From Actinomycetes bacterium (GTDB taxonomy: Bacteria > Actinomycetota > Actinomycetes > Mycobacteriales > Micromonosporaceae): DNA of 5,758 nucleotides. Below are positions 1-5,758 of this stretch, piece by piece. How positions within the stretch are numbered: position 1 is the first letter of the stretch; each line of letters starts with the position of its first letter. The notes under the pieces were generated by a model. The model was given only the letters and a program-made list of their open reading frames with translations, did no database searches and had not been told where the DNA came from. The stretch lies in the NCBI GenBank assembly GCA_023437285.1, contig JAEZGP010000342.1, forward strand, positions 1 through 5,758, in the 5' to 3' direction. Both the position numbers and the translations under genes were made by a program.

Positions 1-22
1 CCTCGCGGGACGGCTGCCTCAT
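1..22 (-). CDS. Start of an unidentified minus-strand gene, cut by the window edge
   Basis: An ATG at 22 (minus strand) is preceded by GAAAGGAA at 36-29, an excellent Shine-Dalgarno at proper spacing, and reads MRQPSRE before the window ends. Seven residues cannot prove a family. The start does resemble the short basic lead-in of LacI-family repressors (a few residues, then a DVA...AGVS helix-turn-helix), and a LacI-type operator lies 25 bases upstream, which would suit an autoregulated repressor or a sugar operon. A second ATG at 44 lies in another frame but has no comparable ribosome binding site. What the gene encodes is not known from this sequence. Confidence 0.4.
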
Positions 23-28
23 AACTCG

Positions 29-36
29 TTCCTTTC
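29..36 (-). promoter_or_regulatory. Shine-Dalgarno for the gene starting at 22
   Basis: GAAAGGAA on the minus strand, with AAGGA ending about seven bases before the ATG at 22. It is the strongest ribosome binding site in the window and is the main reason for calling a gene start at the left edge. Confidence 0.5.
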
Positions 37-47
37 ACGCCCATCGT

Positions 48-61
48 TGTTAGCGTTAACA
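48..61. promoter_or_regulatory. Putative LacI-family operator
   Basis: TGTTAGCGTTAACA is a 14-bp near-perfect inverted repeat with the central CG typical of LacI/GalR-family operators in actinobacteria. TGTTA pairs with TAACA, and only the pair flanking the centre is imperfect. It lies 25 bases upstream of the ATG at 22, where a repressor could block initiation. No clear -10/-35 pair could be assigned beside it. Confidence 0.4.
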
Positions 62-130
62 CGTGCGGCCCGGCCGAATGCTTCCAGATAGACTCAGTGG
101 ATTCAACGGACTGACGCGGCCGTACCGGTG

Positions 131-144
131 CGTTAGCGCTTTAC
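131..144. promoter_or_regulatory. Possible second, degenerate operator half-site
   Basis: CGTTAGCGCTTTAC shares GTTAGCG with the left half of the site at 48-61 and has a central palindromic AGCGCT, but its right half does not match. The two centres are 83 bases apart. It could be an auxiliary operator or chance. Confidence 0.2.
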
Positions 145-356
145 GGTTTCCCGACAGTGCCAGATGCCAAAGATTGTCGCAACAAGACGATGGCAGAACA
201 TCGCCAATGGACCGCTGGGGCCGGATGATTTGGCGTCTAGCTGCGGAAACCGGGCGGCACTTAACCTGGCCGGATAGTAAACAACGCGCTGATATTCAAT
301 CTCGGGTACCCGGAATGAACGTCCATCGACAACGCGGCGACATAACACTTTTCGCC

Positions 357-399
357 GAACCGGGCCCGTTCTCCGAATGGTGGAAAAGTTGCCCGGTTC
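357..399. terminator. Inverted repeat downstream of sulP, possible transcription-ending hairpin
   Basis: GAACCGGGC (357-365) and GCCCGGTTC (391-399) are perfect 9-bp arms around a 25-base spacer, 41 bases past the sulP stop codon. The left arm also forms part of a short palindrome, CGGGCCCG (361-368), allowing an alternative fold. There is no T-run after the second arm on the minus strand, so it is not a canonical intrinsic terminator. It could still be a T-less terminator or a 3'-end-stabilising hairpin. Confidence 0.3.
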
Positions 400-440
400 T
401 GTTACGGCACATGACACGAGTGGGCGGAGCGGGGGCCTTG

Positions 441-2075
441 CTAGGCCGATCTTGGGCCGCTGGCGTACGCGGTGAGGGCGTCGTCGAGGGTCGCGTGGAT
501 GCGGCCGTCTCGTTGCCAGTCCCGCCACCAGTCGTTGTGGCTCGCGGTGGCCGTCGCCCGGGGTGGTAGTCCCACGATCCACAGTTGGCTGCCGTGGCTG
601 CTCAGGCGGTCGCCGAGGTCGCGGAGGCGGTCGAGGACGGTGGTGCCGATCTCGGTCTGGGCACGCATCTCCAGCATGATCACGTCTGGGGCGGGCTCCC
701 GCGCTCCGACCAGTTCCAGGATGGTGTTCTGAGTAGAAATCATGTTGGCGGTGTAGAGGTAGGTCTCCAGCCGCACTACCAGCGGTCCGGGTGCCTGCGG
801 CGGGATGTCGGCGCGCTCGGGATGCAGTTCGAACAGTTGCGGCTCGTTGAGTTCGCGCAGGACGAGTACGAGGGTCGCGACGACGCCGGCGACGACGGCG
901 GCGAGCAGTCCCGCGGCGAGGCCGACGAGGGTGGTGGCGGCGGCGACGAACAGGTCGCGAGGGCTGACGCGGGCCAGCCGGATGAACGCGGCGGGGTTGA
1001 CGAGGCCGCCGACGGCGACGAGCACCAGGGCGGCGAGCGCGGCGTCGGGGAGCAGGCGCAGCACCGGGGCGAGCCACAGTGCCACGGCCACGGCGAGCAC
1101 GACGGTGGTGAGCTGGCTGACCTGGGTACGGGCGCCGGCACGGGCATTGACGGCGGTCTGGGAGAAGCCGCCGGCGGAGGGCAGCGCGCTGAAGAACCCG
1201 CCGAGGGCGGAGGCCGCGCCGGTGGCCAGCATCTCCCGCTGGTCGTCCGGTGGTGGCTCGCCCTTGCGGGTCGGCGCGGCGCGGGCGGCCGCCAGGCTTT
1301 CGACCGCGGCCAGGAGGGCGATGGTGAGTGCGCCGGGCAGGAGCTTGGCCGCTTGACCGAGGTCGGGCAGGGTCAGCGGGGCGAGGCCTTTCGGTACGGG
1401 GGGCACGAGGGCGACGCCGCGGGTAGACAGGTTGAACAGCGCGGTAGCGGGGATGACGACGGCGACGGCGATGAGCGGCGCTGGTAGTCGCGGGGCGGCC
1501 AGGCCGAGCCCGACGAGCAGCGCGAGCAGCCCGGCGGAGAGCAGCGCGGTGGTGGGTTGGGTGGTGGGCAGGGCGCGCAGCACCGCGGGTAGTTCGGTGA
1601 GGAAGCGACCGTCGGTCGCCGGGACGTCGAAGCCGAGCAGGCGGGGGATCTGGGTCACGCCGACGGTGAGGCCGACGGCGGCCTTGACGCCGAGCAGGGC
1701 CGCCTCGCTGACGTTCTCCACCAGGGTCCCCAGTCCCAGCAGGCGGGCGGCCAGCAGGATGAGGCCGACCTCGATGGTCAGGGTGGCCAGGGCGCGGGTG
1801 TCGCCGGCGGTGACGCCGACGGCGATCAGGGCCGAGGCGGTGAGGGTGACGATGGTGGACGTGGTGCTGGTGCTCAGGGTCCGGCTGCCGCCCAGGAACG
1901 CGTACACGAGCATGGGCACCATGCAGGTGTAGAGGCCCACCTGGGCGGGCATGCGGGCGACGGTCGCGTACGCCATGGCCTGCGGGATGACGACGGCTCC
2001 GGCGGCCAGCCCGGCGAGCACGTCGGCGCGCAGCCACTCCCGGCGGTACCCGGCCAGGGTGGGCAGCAGCGCCAT
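441..2075 (-). CDS. SulP-family anion transporter with STAS domain (possible bicarbonate or sulfate permease)
   Basis: Inner-membrane SLC26/SulP transporter of 544 residues, the usual length. The N-terminus LAGYRREWLRADVLAGLAAGAVVIPQAMAYA (7-37) and GLYTCMVPMLVYAFLGGSR (47-65) are classic SulP, followed by a serine/threonine-rich TM3 stretch (STSTTSTIVTLTA, 68-80) where many SulPs read SVGP. TM8 carries AAVESLAAARA (256-266) with E259, then GFFSALPSAGGFSQTAVNARAGART (293-317). About twelve hydrophobic segments end near residue 406. A cytoplasmic STAS domain covers about 430-540; at its phosphorylation/NTP-binding loop, the usual IDST reads IGTT (476-479). The ATG at 2075 is supported by the family N-terminus. 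No Shine-Dalgarno is visible, and the gene starts nine bases after the amtB stop in the same frame, so coupled translation is likely. It ends with TAG at 441-443. SulP substrates (sulfate, bicarbonate, others) cannot be read from sequence. The urease/urea/ammonium context makes bicarbonate or another counter-anion attractive, as an inference only. Confidence 0.92.
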   Translation of the reverse strand: MALLPTLAGYRREWLRADVLAGLAAGAVVIPQAMAYATVARMPAQVGLYTCMVPMLVYAFLGGSRTLSTSTTSTIVTLTASALIAVGVTAGDTRALATLTIEVGLILLAARLLGLGTLVENVSEAALLGVKAAVGLTVGVTQIPRLLGFDVPATDGRFLTELPAVLRALPTTQPTTALLSAGLLALLVGLGLAAPRLPAPLIAVAVVIPATALFNLSTRGVALVPPVPKGLAPLTLPDLGQAAKLLPGALTIALLAAVESLAAARAAPTRKGEPPPDDQREMLATGAASALGGFFSALPSAGGFSQTAVNARAGARTQVSQLTTVVLAVAVALWLAPVLRLLPDAALAALVLVAVGGLVNPAAFIRLARVSPRDLFVAAATTLVGLAAGLLAAVVAGVVATLVLVLRELNEPQLFELHPERADIPPQAPGPLVVRLETYLYTANMISTQNTILELVGAREPAPDVIMLEMRAQTEIGTTVLDRLRDLGDRLSSHGSQLWIVGLPPRATATASHNDWWRDWQRDGRIHATLDDALTAYASGPRSA

Positions 2076-2084
2076 GGTGGGTCG

Positions 2085-2402
2085 TCAGCGTTGGCCGTTG
2101 CTGTCCACGGCGGTCTGCCGTACGTCCTGGACGTAGCTGTCGCGGGCGCCGGGTGCCAACCGGTTGAGCGCGGCGAGCACGTCGGCGGTGTTGGCCGCGT
2201 CGACGAGGATCTCGACCCGCAGCCGGTCGGGGAACTCCTGGTCGCGGCGCAGCCCGCGGAAGACCTGGGTCCGCCGGGCGGAGGTGCGCACGTGGGCGTC
2301 GGAGAGCACGATGGTGGACGCGCCGGCCTCAAGCAGCGCCTGTTCGAGGTCGGTGGCCGAAACGCGCTGCGGGTCGAGCATGCTGGTGACCAGTTGCACG
2401 TT
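2085..2402 (-). other. PII/GlnB-like regulatory domain fused to AmtB (encoding region)
   Basis: Domain-level note for amtB residues about 447-551. The order of elements matches PII: a beta strand (VQLVTSML), an amphipathic helix (ATDLEQALLEAGA), a strand (TIVLSDAHV), a T-loop region (about 484-506) with the conserved RG of GlnB at R495-G496, a strand (RLRVEILV), and a helix (TADVLAALNRLA). From the conserved FRG to RVEI the match to E. coli GlnB numbering is gapless. The effector-binding side chains are not kept: Tyr51 is Arg499, Gln39 is Ser487, and the GKIGDGK B-loop reads GARDSYV. This looks like a PII fold that has lost the classic ATP/2-oxoglutarate site rather than a plain sensor. Assignment rests on pattern recognition by eye. 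Confidence 0.7.
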
Positions 2403-3740
2403 GCCGGCGGGCAGGGTCCGTGCGGTGGGCGCCGGCTCGGACGGGGGACCCTTGGGGGCGGCGGCGCCGGACAGGGCGGCGGGGCCGCTGAGATGGTAGG
2501 CGTCCATGCCCTGTTGGACCTGGTCGAGGTCCTGTTCGTTGGCCGGGTCGACGCGCAGGCCGATGGTCTTCTGGATGGCGGTGGCGATGAGCCAGGTCAG
2601 GCAGAACGAGAACACGATGACCGATACCAGGGCGAGGATCTGGTCGCCGAGCAGGCCGACCCCGCCGCCGTAGAACAGGCCGTCGGCGCTGAGGGCGTTG
2701 ATGTCCTTGCTGGCGAAGAACCCGACGAGCAGGGTGCCCAGCACGCCGCCGACGAAGTGCACGGCGACGACGTCGAGGGCGTCGTCGAACTTGAACGCGA
2801 ACTTCAGCCGCAGGGCCAGGTGGCACACGAGCCCCGCGAGTCCACCGATGGCCAGCGCGGACAGGGTGGTGACATACCCGGCGCAGGGCGTGATGGTGGC
2901 CAGCCCGGCGACCGCGCCGGTGACCGCCCCCAGGACGGTGGAATGACCGTCGGTGAACCGTTCGAGGATCAGCCAGATCACCATCCCGGCCGCTGCGGCG
3001 ACGTGGGTGTTGAGCAGCGCCTGGGCGGCGATGCCGTTGGCCTGCAGGCCGTCGCCGGCGTTGAAGCCGAACCAGCCGAACCACAGGATGCCGGCGCCGG
3101 CGATGGTCAGCGGCAGGTTGTGGGGCAGGCTGCTGGCGTGCGGCCAGCCGCGCCGGCGGCCGATGACCAGCAGGACGGCGACGACGGCGGCACCGGCGCT
3201 GGCGTGGACGACCATGCCGCCGGCCCAGTCCTGTGCGCCGCGTTCGGCCAGCCAGCCGCCCACCCCCCACAGCCAGTGGGCGATGGGGGAGTAGACGATC
3301 AGTGACCAGATCGCCACGAACGTGACCCAGCCGCCGAACTTGAGTCGGTCGGCCGTGGCGCCGGTGATCAGCGCCGGCGTGATGATCGCGAACATCATCT
3401 GGTACGCGACGAACGCCAGCGTGGGGATGGTGATCGACCCGGAGACGATGTGGAAGGCGGGGGCGGGGGAGGTCCCGCGCACGCCCTGCAGCCCGAACAG
3501 TTCCAGGTTGCCGATGATGCCGCTGAGGTCGTTGCCGAAGGCGAGGGCGTAGCCGAGCAGGATCCACACGATGCTGACCACCCCGAGCGGGATGATGTTC
3601 TGCTGGAGCATGACCAGGGTGGTGCGGGTGCGGACCATGCCGGCGTAGAACAGTGCCAGGCCGGGTGTCATGAACAGCACGAGTGCCGCGCACGCGAGCA
3701 CCCACGCGGTGTCGCCGGGTTGGAAGCCAGTTGTGGGCAT
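2085..3740 (-). CDS. amtB: Ammonium transporter (Amt/Rh family) with C-terminal PII-like domain
   Basis: Membrane channel for ammonium/ammonia, 551 residues, against roughly 400-450 for a plain Amt. Residues about 10-395 are the Amt core with about eleven hydrophobic segments. The family signature DWAGGMVVHASAG (171-183) holds D171 and H179. The pore phenylalanine is F117 in QMMFAIITPALITGA (114-128), and the twin-histidine partner is H328 in HFVGGVLGTLLVGFF. The usual cytoplasmic tail follows (GLRVDPANEQDLDQVQQGMDAYHL, 394-417). An Ala/Pro-rich linker (about 419-446) leads to a PII/GlnB-like domain (about 447-545): NVQLVTSMLDPQRVSATDLE, then a T-loop region and RLRVEILVDAANTADVLAAL. In that domain, alignment by eye puts Arg499 where GlnB has the uridylylated Tyr51, Ser487 at Gln39, and no glycine/lysine ATP-binding B-loop. 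PII proteins normally gate Amt channels from the cytoplasm, so the fused domain may be a built-in regulator. The ATG at 3740 follows GAAGGG at 3756-3751. It lies 28 bases after the urea transporter gene and 9 before sulP. The Amt call is certain; the PII-like domain is well supported by pattern but its ligand is unknown. Confidence 0.95.
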   Translation of the reverse strand: MPTTGFQPGDTAWVLACAALVLFMTPGLALFYAGMVRTRTTLVMLQQNIIPLGVVSIVWILLGYALAFGNDLSGIIGNLELFGLQGVRGTSPAPAFHIVSGSITIPTLAFVAYQMMFAIITPALITGATADRLKFGGWVTFVAIWSLIVYSPIAHWLWGVGGWLAERGAQDWAGGMVVHASAGAAVVAVLLVIGRRRGWPHASSLPHNLPLTIAGAGILWFGWFGFNAGDGLQANGIAAQALLNTHVAAAAGMVIWLILERFTDGHSTVLGAVTGAVAGLATITPCAGYVTTLSALAIGGLAGLVCHLALRLKFAFKFDDALDVVAVHFVGGVLGTLLVGFFASKDINALSADGLFYGGGVGLLGDQILALVSVIVFSFCLTWLIATAIQKTIGLRVDPANEQDLDQVQQGMDAYHLSGPAALSGAAAPKGPPSEPAPTARTLPAGNVQLVTSMLDPQRVSATDLEQALLEAGASTIVLSDAHVRTSARRTQVFRGLRRDQEFPDRLRVEILVDAANTADVLAALNRLAPGARDSYVQDVRQTAVDSNGQR

Positions 3741-3768
3741 CGGTCAGCCACCCTTCGGTTGGTGCTGG

Positions 3769-4785
3769 TCAGGCCTTCGAATGGGCGCCGGTGAGTACGC
3801 CGTCGTCGATGTGCTTGTGGGGCGGCACCGGCTTGAAGTCGCGCTTGGGCAGCAGGAACAGCCAGGTCGCGAACACGAACGGGCCGGTGAAGCTGGGGAT
3901 GCCGACCGGGGCGAGGGCGGTGTTGAGCGCCGCCTGGACGAAGAGGGTGAACACGGTGCCCAGCAGCGCGTACAACAGGACCGGCCAGGACGGGTGGTAG
4001 AAGACGCAGCCCAACGCGATGGCGGTCAGGACGGCGGAGAAGCCGTACAGGCCGGCGGTGATGCTGGTCTCGTCGCCCTTCAGACCGATGGCGAGCAGGG
4101 TGGCCACGATCGTGCCGGCGGCGGCGAGGGCGGCGGCCCACCGGGAATTGACGGCCAGTCCGATGAGGATGATCAGGCCACTGACCCAGTTGCCGATGAG
4201 GAACACCTGGGCGACGCCCTTGAGCATGCTGGTGACCAGGTCGGCGGCCGACAGGTCCAGCGCGTTGCCGGCGACGGGCCGGGCCAGCATCGGCGCGGTC
4301 AACGAGCTGATCTTGATCTGGTGGAACTGGTACGCGGCCAGCATGAGAAACCATGAGGTCAGTACGAACGGGAAGGTCAGGGCCGGCACGCCCCAGGTGT
4401 TGAACACGTTCGAGATGGCGAGGGTGACCACGGTGGTCGTCGCGGTCCCGATGATCAGGTAGACCCACATCACGACGGAGTTGCCCAGGAAGGTGGGCAC
4501 GGCCGCGCCGGTCAGCAACGGGCTGAAGCCGTAGAGCCCTTGCCGCAGGGAGCCGGTGTCGACCCGCAGGGCCATGGCGGTGGCGGTACCGACGATCGCG
4601 CCGACGACCGCGCCGATGGCGACCTCCGGCGTCTTGGCCGCCACGGCGCCCCAGATGATGGCCACGATGATGAGCGCGCCGGTGATCGGGTTGTTCATGA
4701 ACATGACCTGGCCCGCTCCGCGCAGGCACGCGTCGATGAACGCCCAGATGGGGTTGGTGCCCCGGTTGCTCGTACTGGTCGTCAT
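3769..4785 (-). CDS. Urea transporter (UT/Yut family channel)
   Basis: Predicted inner-membrane urea channel of 338 residues, the usual length for bacterial UT proteins. Family hallmarks appear twice, as expected for the two inverted halves. QVMFMNNPITG (26-36) and QVFLIGNW (193-200) mark the start of each half. GLYGFSPLLTG (84-94) and GLYGFSAVLT (246-255) are the repeated pore motifs. LTFPFVLTSW (136-145) and FTGPFVFATW (299-308) carry T137 and T300, which correspond to the selectivity-filter threonines known in UT structures. About ten hydrophobic segments span the protein, and the C-terminus is short and charged. The frame could be opened further upstream to 5040, but that extension would overlap ureD, is arginine/proline-rich and non-membrane, and has no support. 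The ATG at 4785 has a GGGGGA Shine-Dalgarno eight bases upstream and fits the family N-terminus. The gene lies 31 bases after ureD and 28 before the ammonium transporter, so it is almost surely cotranscribed and supplies urease with substrate. Confidence 0.94.
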   Translation of the reverse strand: MTTSTSNRGTNPIWAFIDACLRGAGQVMFMNNPITGALIIVAIIWGAVAAKTPEVAIGAVVGAIVGTATAMALRVDTGSLRQGLYGFSPLLTGAAVPTFLGNSVVMWVYLIIGTATTTVVTLAISNVFNTWGVPALTFPFVLTSWFLMLAAYQFHQIKISSLTAPMLARPVAGNALDLSAADLVTSMLKGVAQVFLIGNWVSGLIILIGLAVNSRWAAALAAAGTIVATLLAIGLKGDETSITAGLYGFSAVLTAIALGCVFYHPSWPVLLYALLGTVFTLFVQAALNTALAPVGIPSFTGPFVFATWLFLLPKRDFKPVPPHKHIDDGVLTGAHSKA

Positions 4786-4793
4786 TGTGCTCG

Positions 4794-4799
4794 TCCCCC
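4794..4799 (-). promoter_or_regulatory. Shine-Dalgarno of the urea transporter gene
   Basis: GGGGGA read on the minus strand, eight bases before the ATG at 4785, in the 31-base spacer after ureD. It decides the start, favouring 4785 over the much longer open frame that overlaps ureD. Confidence 0.65.
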
Positions 4800-4816
4800 G
4801 TGTGCGTGGTGCCGGT

Positions 4817-5752
4817 TCAGCGCCAGGAGAAGTTGGCGGGTACCTCGTGCCCGGTGACCTCCCGGCGGACCAGCGTCCAGATGTCGCGGACCCGCGCGCG
4901 TACCGGTTCGGTCTCCATACCGAGGACCTTGAAGATGAGGCCGGCGTCGTTGGGTAACACGCTGACCCCGCAGGCGGTACGCCCGTCGCCAGTGCCGTCG
5001 TAGCCGACGGGGGCCCCGGCGGCGACCCGCGCGGCGACATCGGGCGGGGTCATCAGCACGACGTTGGCCAGCACGTGGAAGGGCCCCATGACGGCCGGGC
5101 TGGCCAGCGGCCAGGACGCCGGCTGCACGACGAGGTTCTCGGCGAACAGCTCCCGCCCGTCGGGTCGCGACCCGTGCACGCTCGCGCTGTACAGGTCGTA
5201 GGCGAACAGCTCGCCGCCGCGGTGGTGCTTGCGACCGGCCAGCAGGATCTCGGCGTGCAGCGCGGTCGCGTCCGCGGCCACCCGCAGCCGGGTCCGGGCG
5301 GCGTAGCGGCTGTTGCGGTACGGAATGGTCGGGTCCGGCAGGAACTCCAGGTAGCTGCCCCCGTGCAGGGTGAAGTCCTGGGTCATGGTCGCGTAGTTGG
5401 CGTCCATCTGCTGGATCTTCGTGGCCGCCTGGGTGGTGATGTGCGCCTGCGCGCCGGGTTCCAGGGTGACGTCGATGGCGTACCGGTCGCCCTGGAGGAT
5501 CCCGCCCGACGTCGAGATCATGAACACGCACGGCAGGTCGGGCATCCCCTCGTCGAAGTACAGCGCCTGCTGCACCAGCAACGGCGCGCGCCGGTGCAGG
5601 TCGACCAGCTCGGTACGCCCACCGCGCCGGGCGAAGCCCAGCCGCAGGTAGGCGTCCTTGCCGACGGCCCCGGCGGGCAGCTGCCTGGGCTGGTCCTGGT
5701 ATGGCGCCAGCTGCGGCAACCCGTCGAGTTCGAAGGCGGGCGGGTCCGCCAC
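4817..5752 (-). CDS. ureD: Urease accessory protein UreD (UreH), nickel-insertion chaperone
   Basis: UreD works with UreF and UreG to load nickel into the urease apoenzyme in the cytoplasm. The 311-residue product matches the long UreD type found in actinobacteria. Visible landmarks are RAPLLVQQALYFDEGMPDLP (residues 55-74), the glycine-rich ISTSGGILQGDRY (79-91), HITTQAATKIQQMDANY (104-120), YLEFLPDPTIPYRNSRY (134-150), the GRKHHRGGELFAYDLYS stretch (173-189), and a C-terminal VLPNDAGLIFKVLG (265-278) ending in FSWR. No signal peptide or membrane segment is seen. The start given is a GTG six bases from the window edge. The frame stays open to the edge, so a start slightly further upstream is possible, but the N-terminus (FELDGLPQLAPY) already looks like that of full-length relatives. 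It is the first gene of the visible operon, and the urease structural genes are presumably upstream outside the window. The family call is near certain; only the exact start is open. Confidence 0.95.
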   Translation of the reverse strand: MADPPAFELDGLPQLAPYQDQPRQLPAGAVGKDAYLRLGFARRGGRTELVDLHRRAPLLVQQALYFDEGMPDLPCVFMISTSGGILQGDRYAIDVTLEPGAQAHITTQAATKIQQMDANYATMTQDFTLHGGSYLEFLPDPTIPYRNSRYAARTRLRVAADATALHAEILLAGRKHHRGGELFAYDLYSASVHGSRPDGRELFAENLVVQPASWPLASPAVMGPFHVLANVVLMTPPDVAARVAAGAPVGYDGTGDGRTACGVSVLPNDAGLIFKVLGMETEPVRARVRDIWTLVRREVTGHEVPANFSWR

Positions 5753-5758
5753 GGCGGT

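Larger units (their letters stand above)
23..440. other. Intergenic region between the urea operon and the left-edge gene
   Basis: About 420 bases of lower GC (sampled lines about 55-62%) than the flanking genes, with no convincing coding pattern on either strand. Open frames through it have compositions unlike any family recognised and run antisense or out-of-frame into sulP. It contains the inverted repeat at 357-399, the two operator-like sites, the Shine-Dalgarno at 29-36, and a CGGGTACCCG palindrome at 303-312. No tRNA, riboswitch, insertion sequence or CRISPR repeat was seen. Confidence 0.6.

Noticed and set aside
434..447. Hairpin GGCCT-TGCT-AGGCC over the sulP stop codon as an intrinsic terminator
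   Set aside because: Only a 5-bp stem, overlaps coding sequence, and no T-run follows on the minus strand.
63..569. A 168-codon plus-strand open frame covering most of the left intergenic region
   Set aside because: It runs antisense into the sulP 3' end, lacks a convincing ribosome binding site, resembles no family I know, and its last part is a sulP shadow.
585..1487. A 300-codon plus-strand open frame antisense to sulP
   Set aside because: Gly/Glu/Asp-rich shadow of the membrane protein on the other strand, with no recognisable family.
133..2037. A 634-codon minus-strand open frame overlapping sulP in another frame
   Set aside because: Its product is an Arg/Pro/His-rich low-complexity sequence typical of a shadow frame in high-GC DNA, while the sulP frame carries clear family motifs.
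2091..3305. A 404-codon plus-strand open frame antisense to amtB
   Set aside because: Composition is Gly/Asp/Glu/Gln-rich without any domain pattern; it mirrors the codon bias of amtB on the opposite strand.
2329..3705. A 458-codon minus-strand open frame inside amtB
   Set aside because: Arg/His/Pro-rich out-of-frame translation of amtB, which has unambiguous Amt motifs.
4786..5040. Upstream extension of the urea transporter to 5040
   Set aside because: It would overlap ureD by over 200 bases, is Arg/Pro/Ser-rich without family similarity, and the ATG at 4785 has a good Shine-Dalgarno and the family N-terminus.

Overview
The window is very GC-rich (a sampled stretch of coding sequence is about 80% G+C), with every confident gene on the minus strand. 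The long acidic-rich type of UreD, the codon bias and the operator style suggest a high-GC actinomycete. The genus cannot be fixed from this sequence alone.

Reading in the direction of transcription (right to left), four tightly packed genes form what looks like the 3' part of one operon. They are ureD (urease nickel-insertion chaperone, 5752-4817), a UT-family urea transporter (4785-3769), an ammonium transporter with a C-terminal PII-like domain (3740-2085), and a SulP-family anion transporter with a STAS domain (2075-441). The spacers are 31, 28 and 9 bases. The urease structural genes and the other accessory genes (ureABC, ureE/F/G) are not in the window. If present they would most likely lie beyond the right edge, upstream of ureD.

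The set makes sense as one unit. Urea enters through the UT channel, urease (matured with UreD) splits it to ammonia and CO2/bicarbonate, the Amt protein handles ammonia/ammonium, and the SulP protein could handle bicarbonate or another anion. The bicarbonate role is an inference from context.

The most notable features are the Amt-PII fusion, whose PII domain lacks the usual ATP/2-oxoglutarate residues and the uridylylation tyrosine, and the amtB/sulP junction, where sulP starts three codons after the amtB stop in the same reading frame and without a visible Shine-Dalgarno sequence.

Positions 1-440 are of clearly lower GC (about 55-62% in sampled lines) and hold no recognisable complete gene. 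They contain an inverted repeat just past the operon, a 14-bp LacI-family-type operator (48-61) with a possible second half-site (131-144), and at the extreme left edge a well-supported ribosome binding site and ATG (22) for a minus-strand gene that runs out of the window after seven codons.
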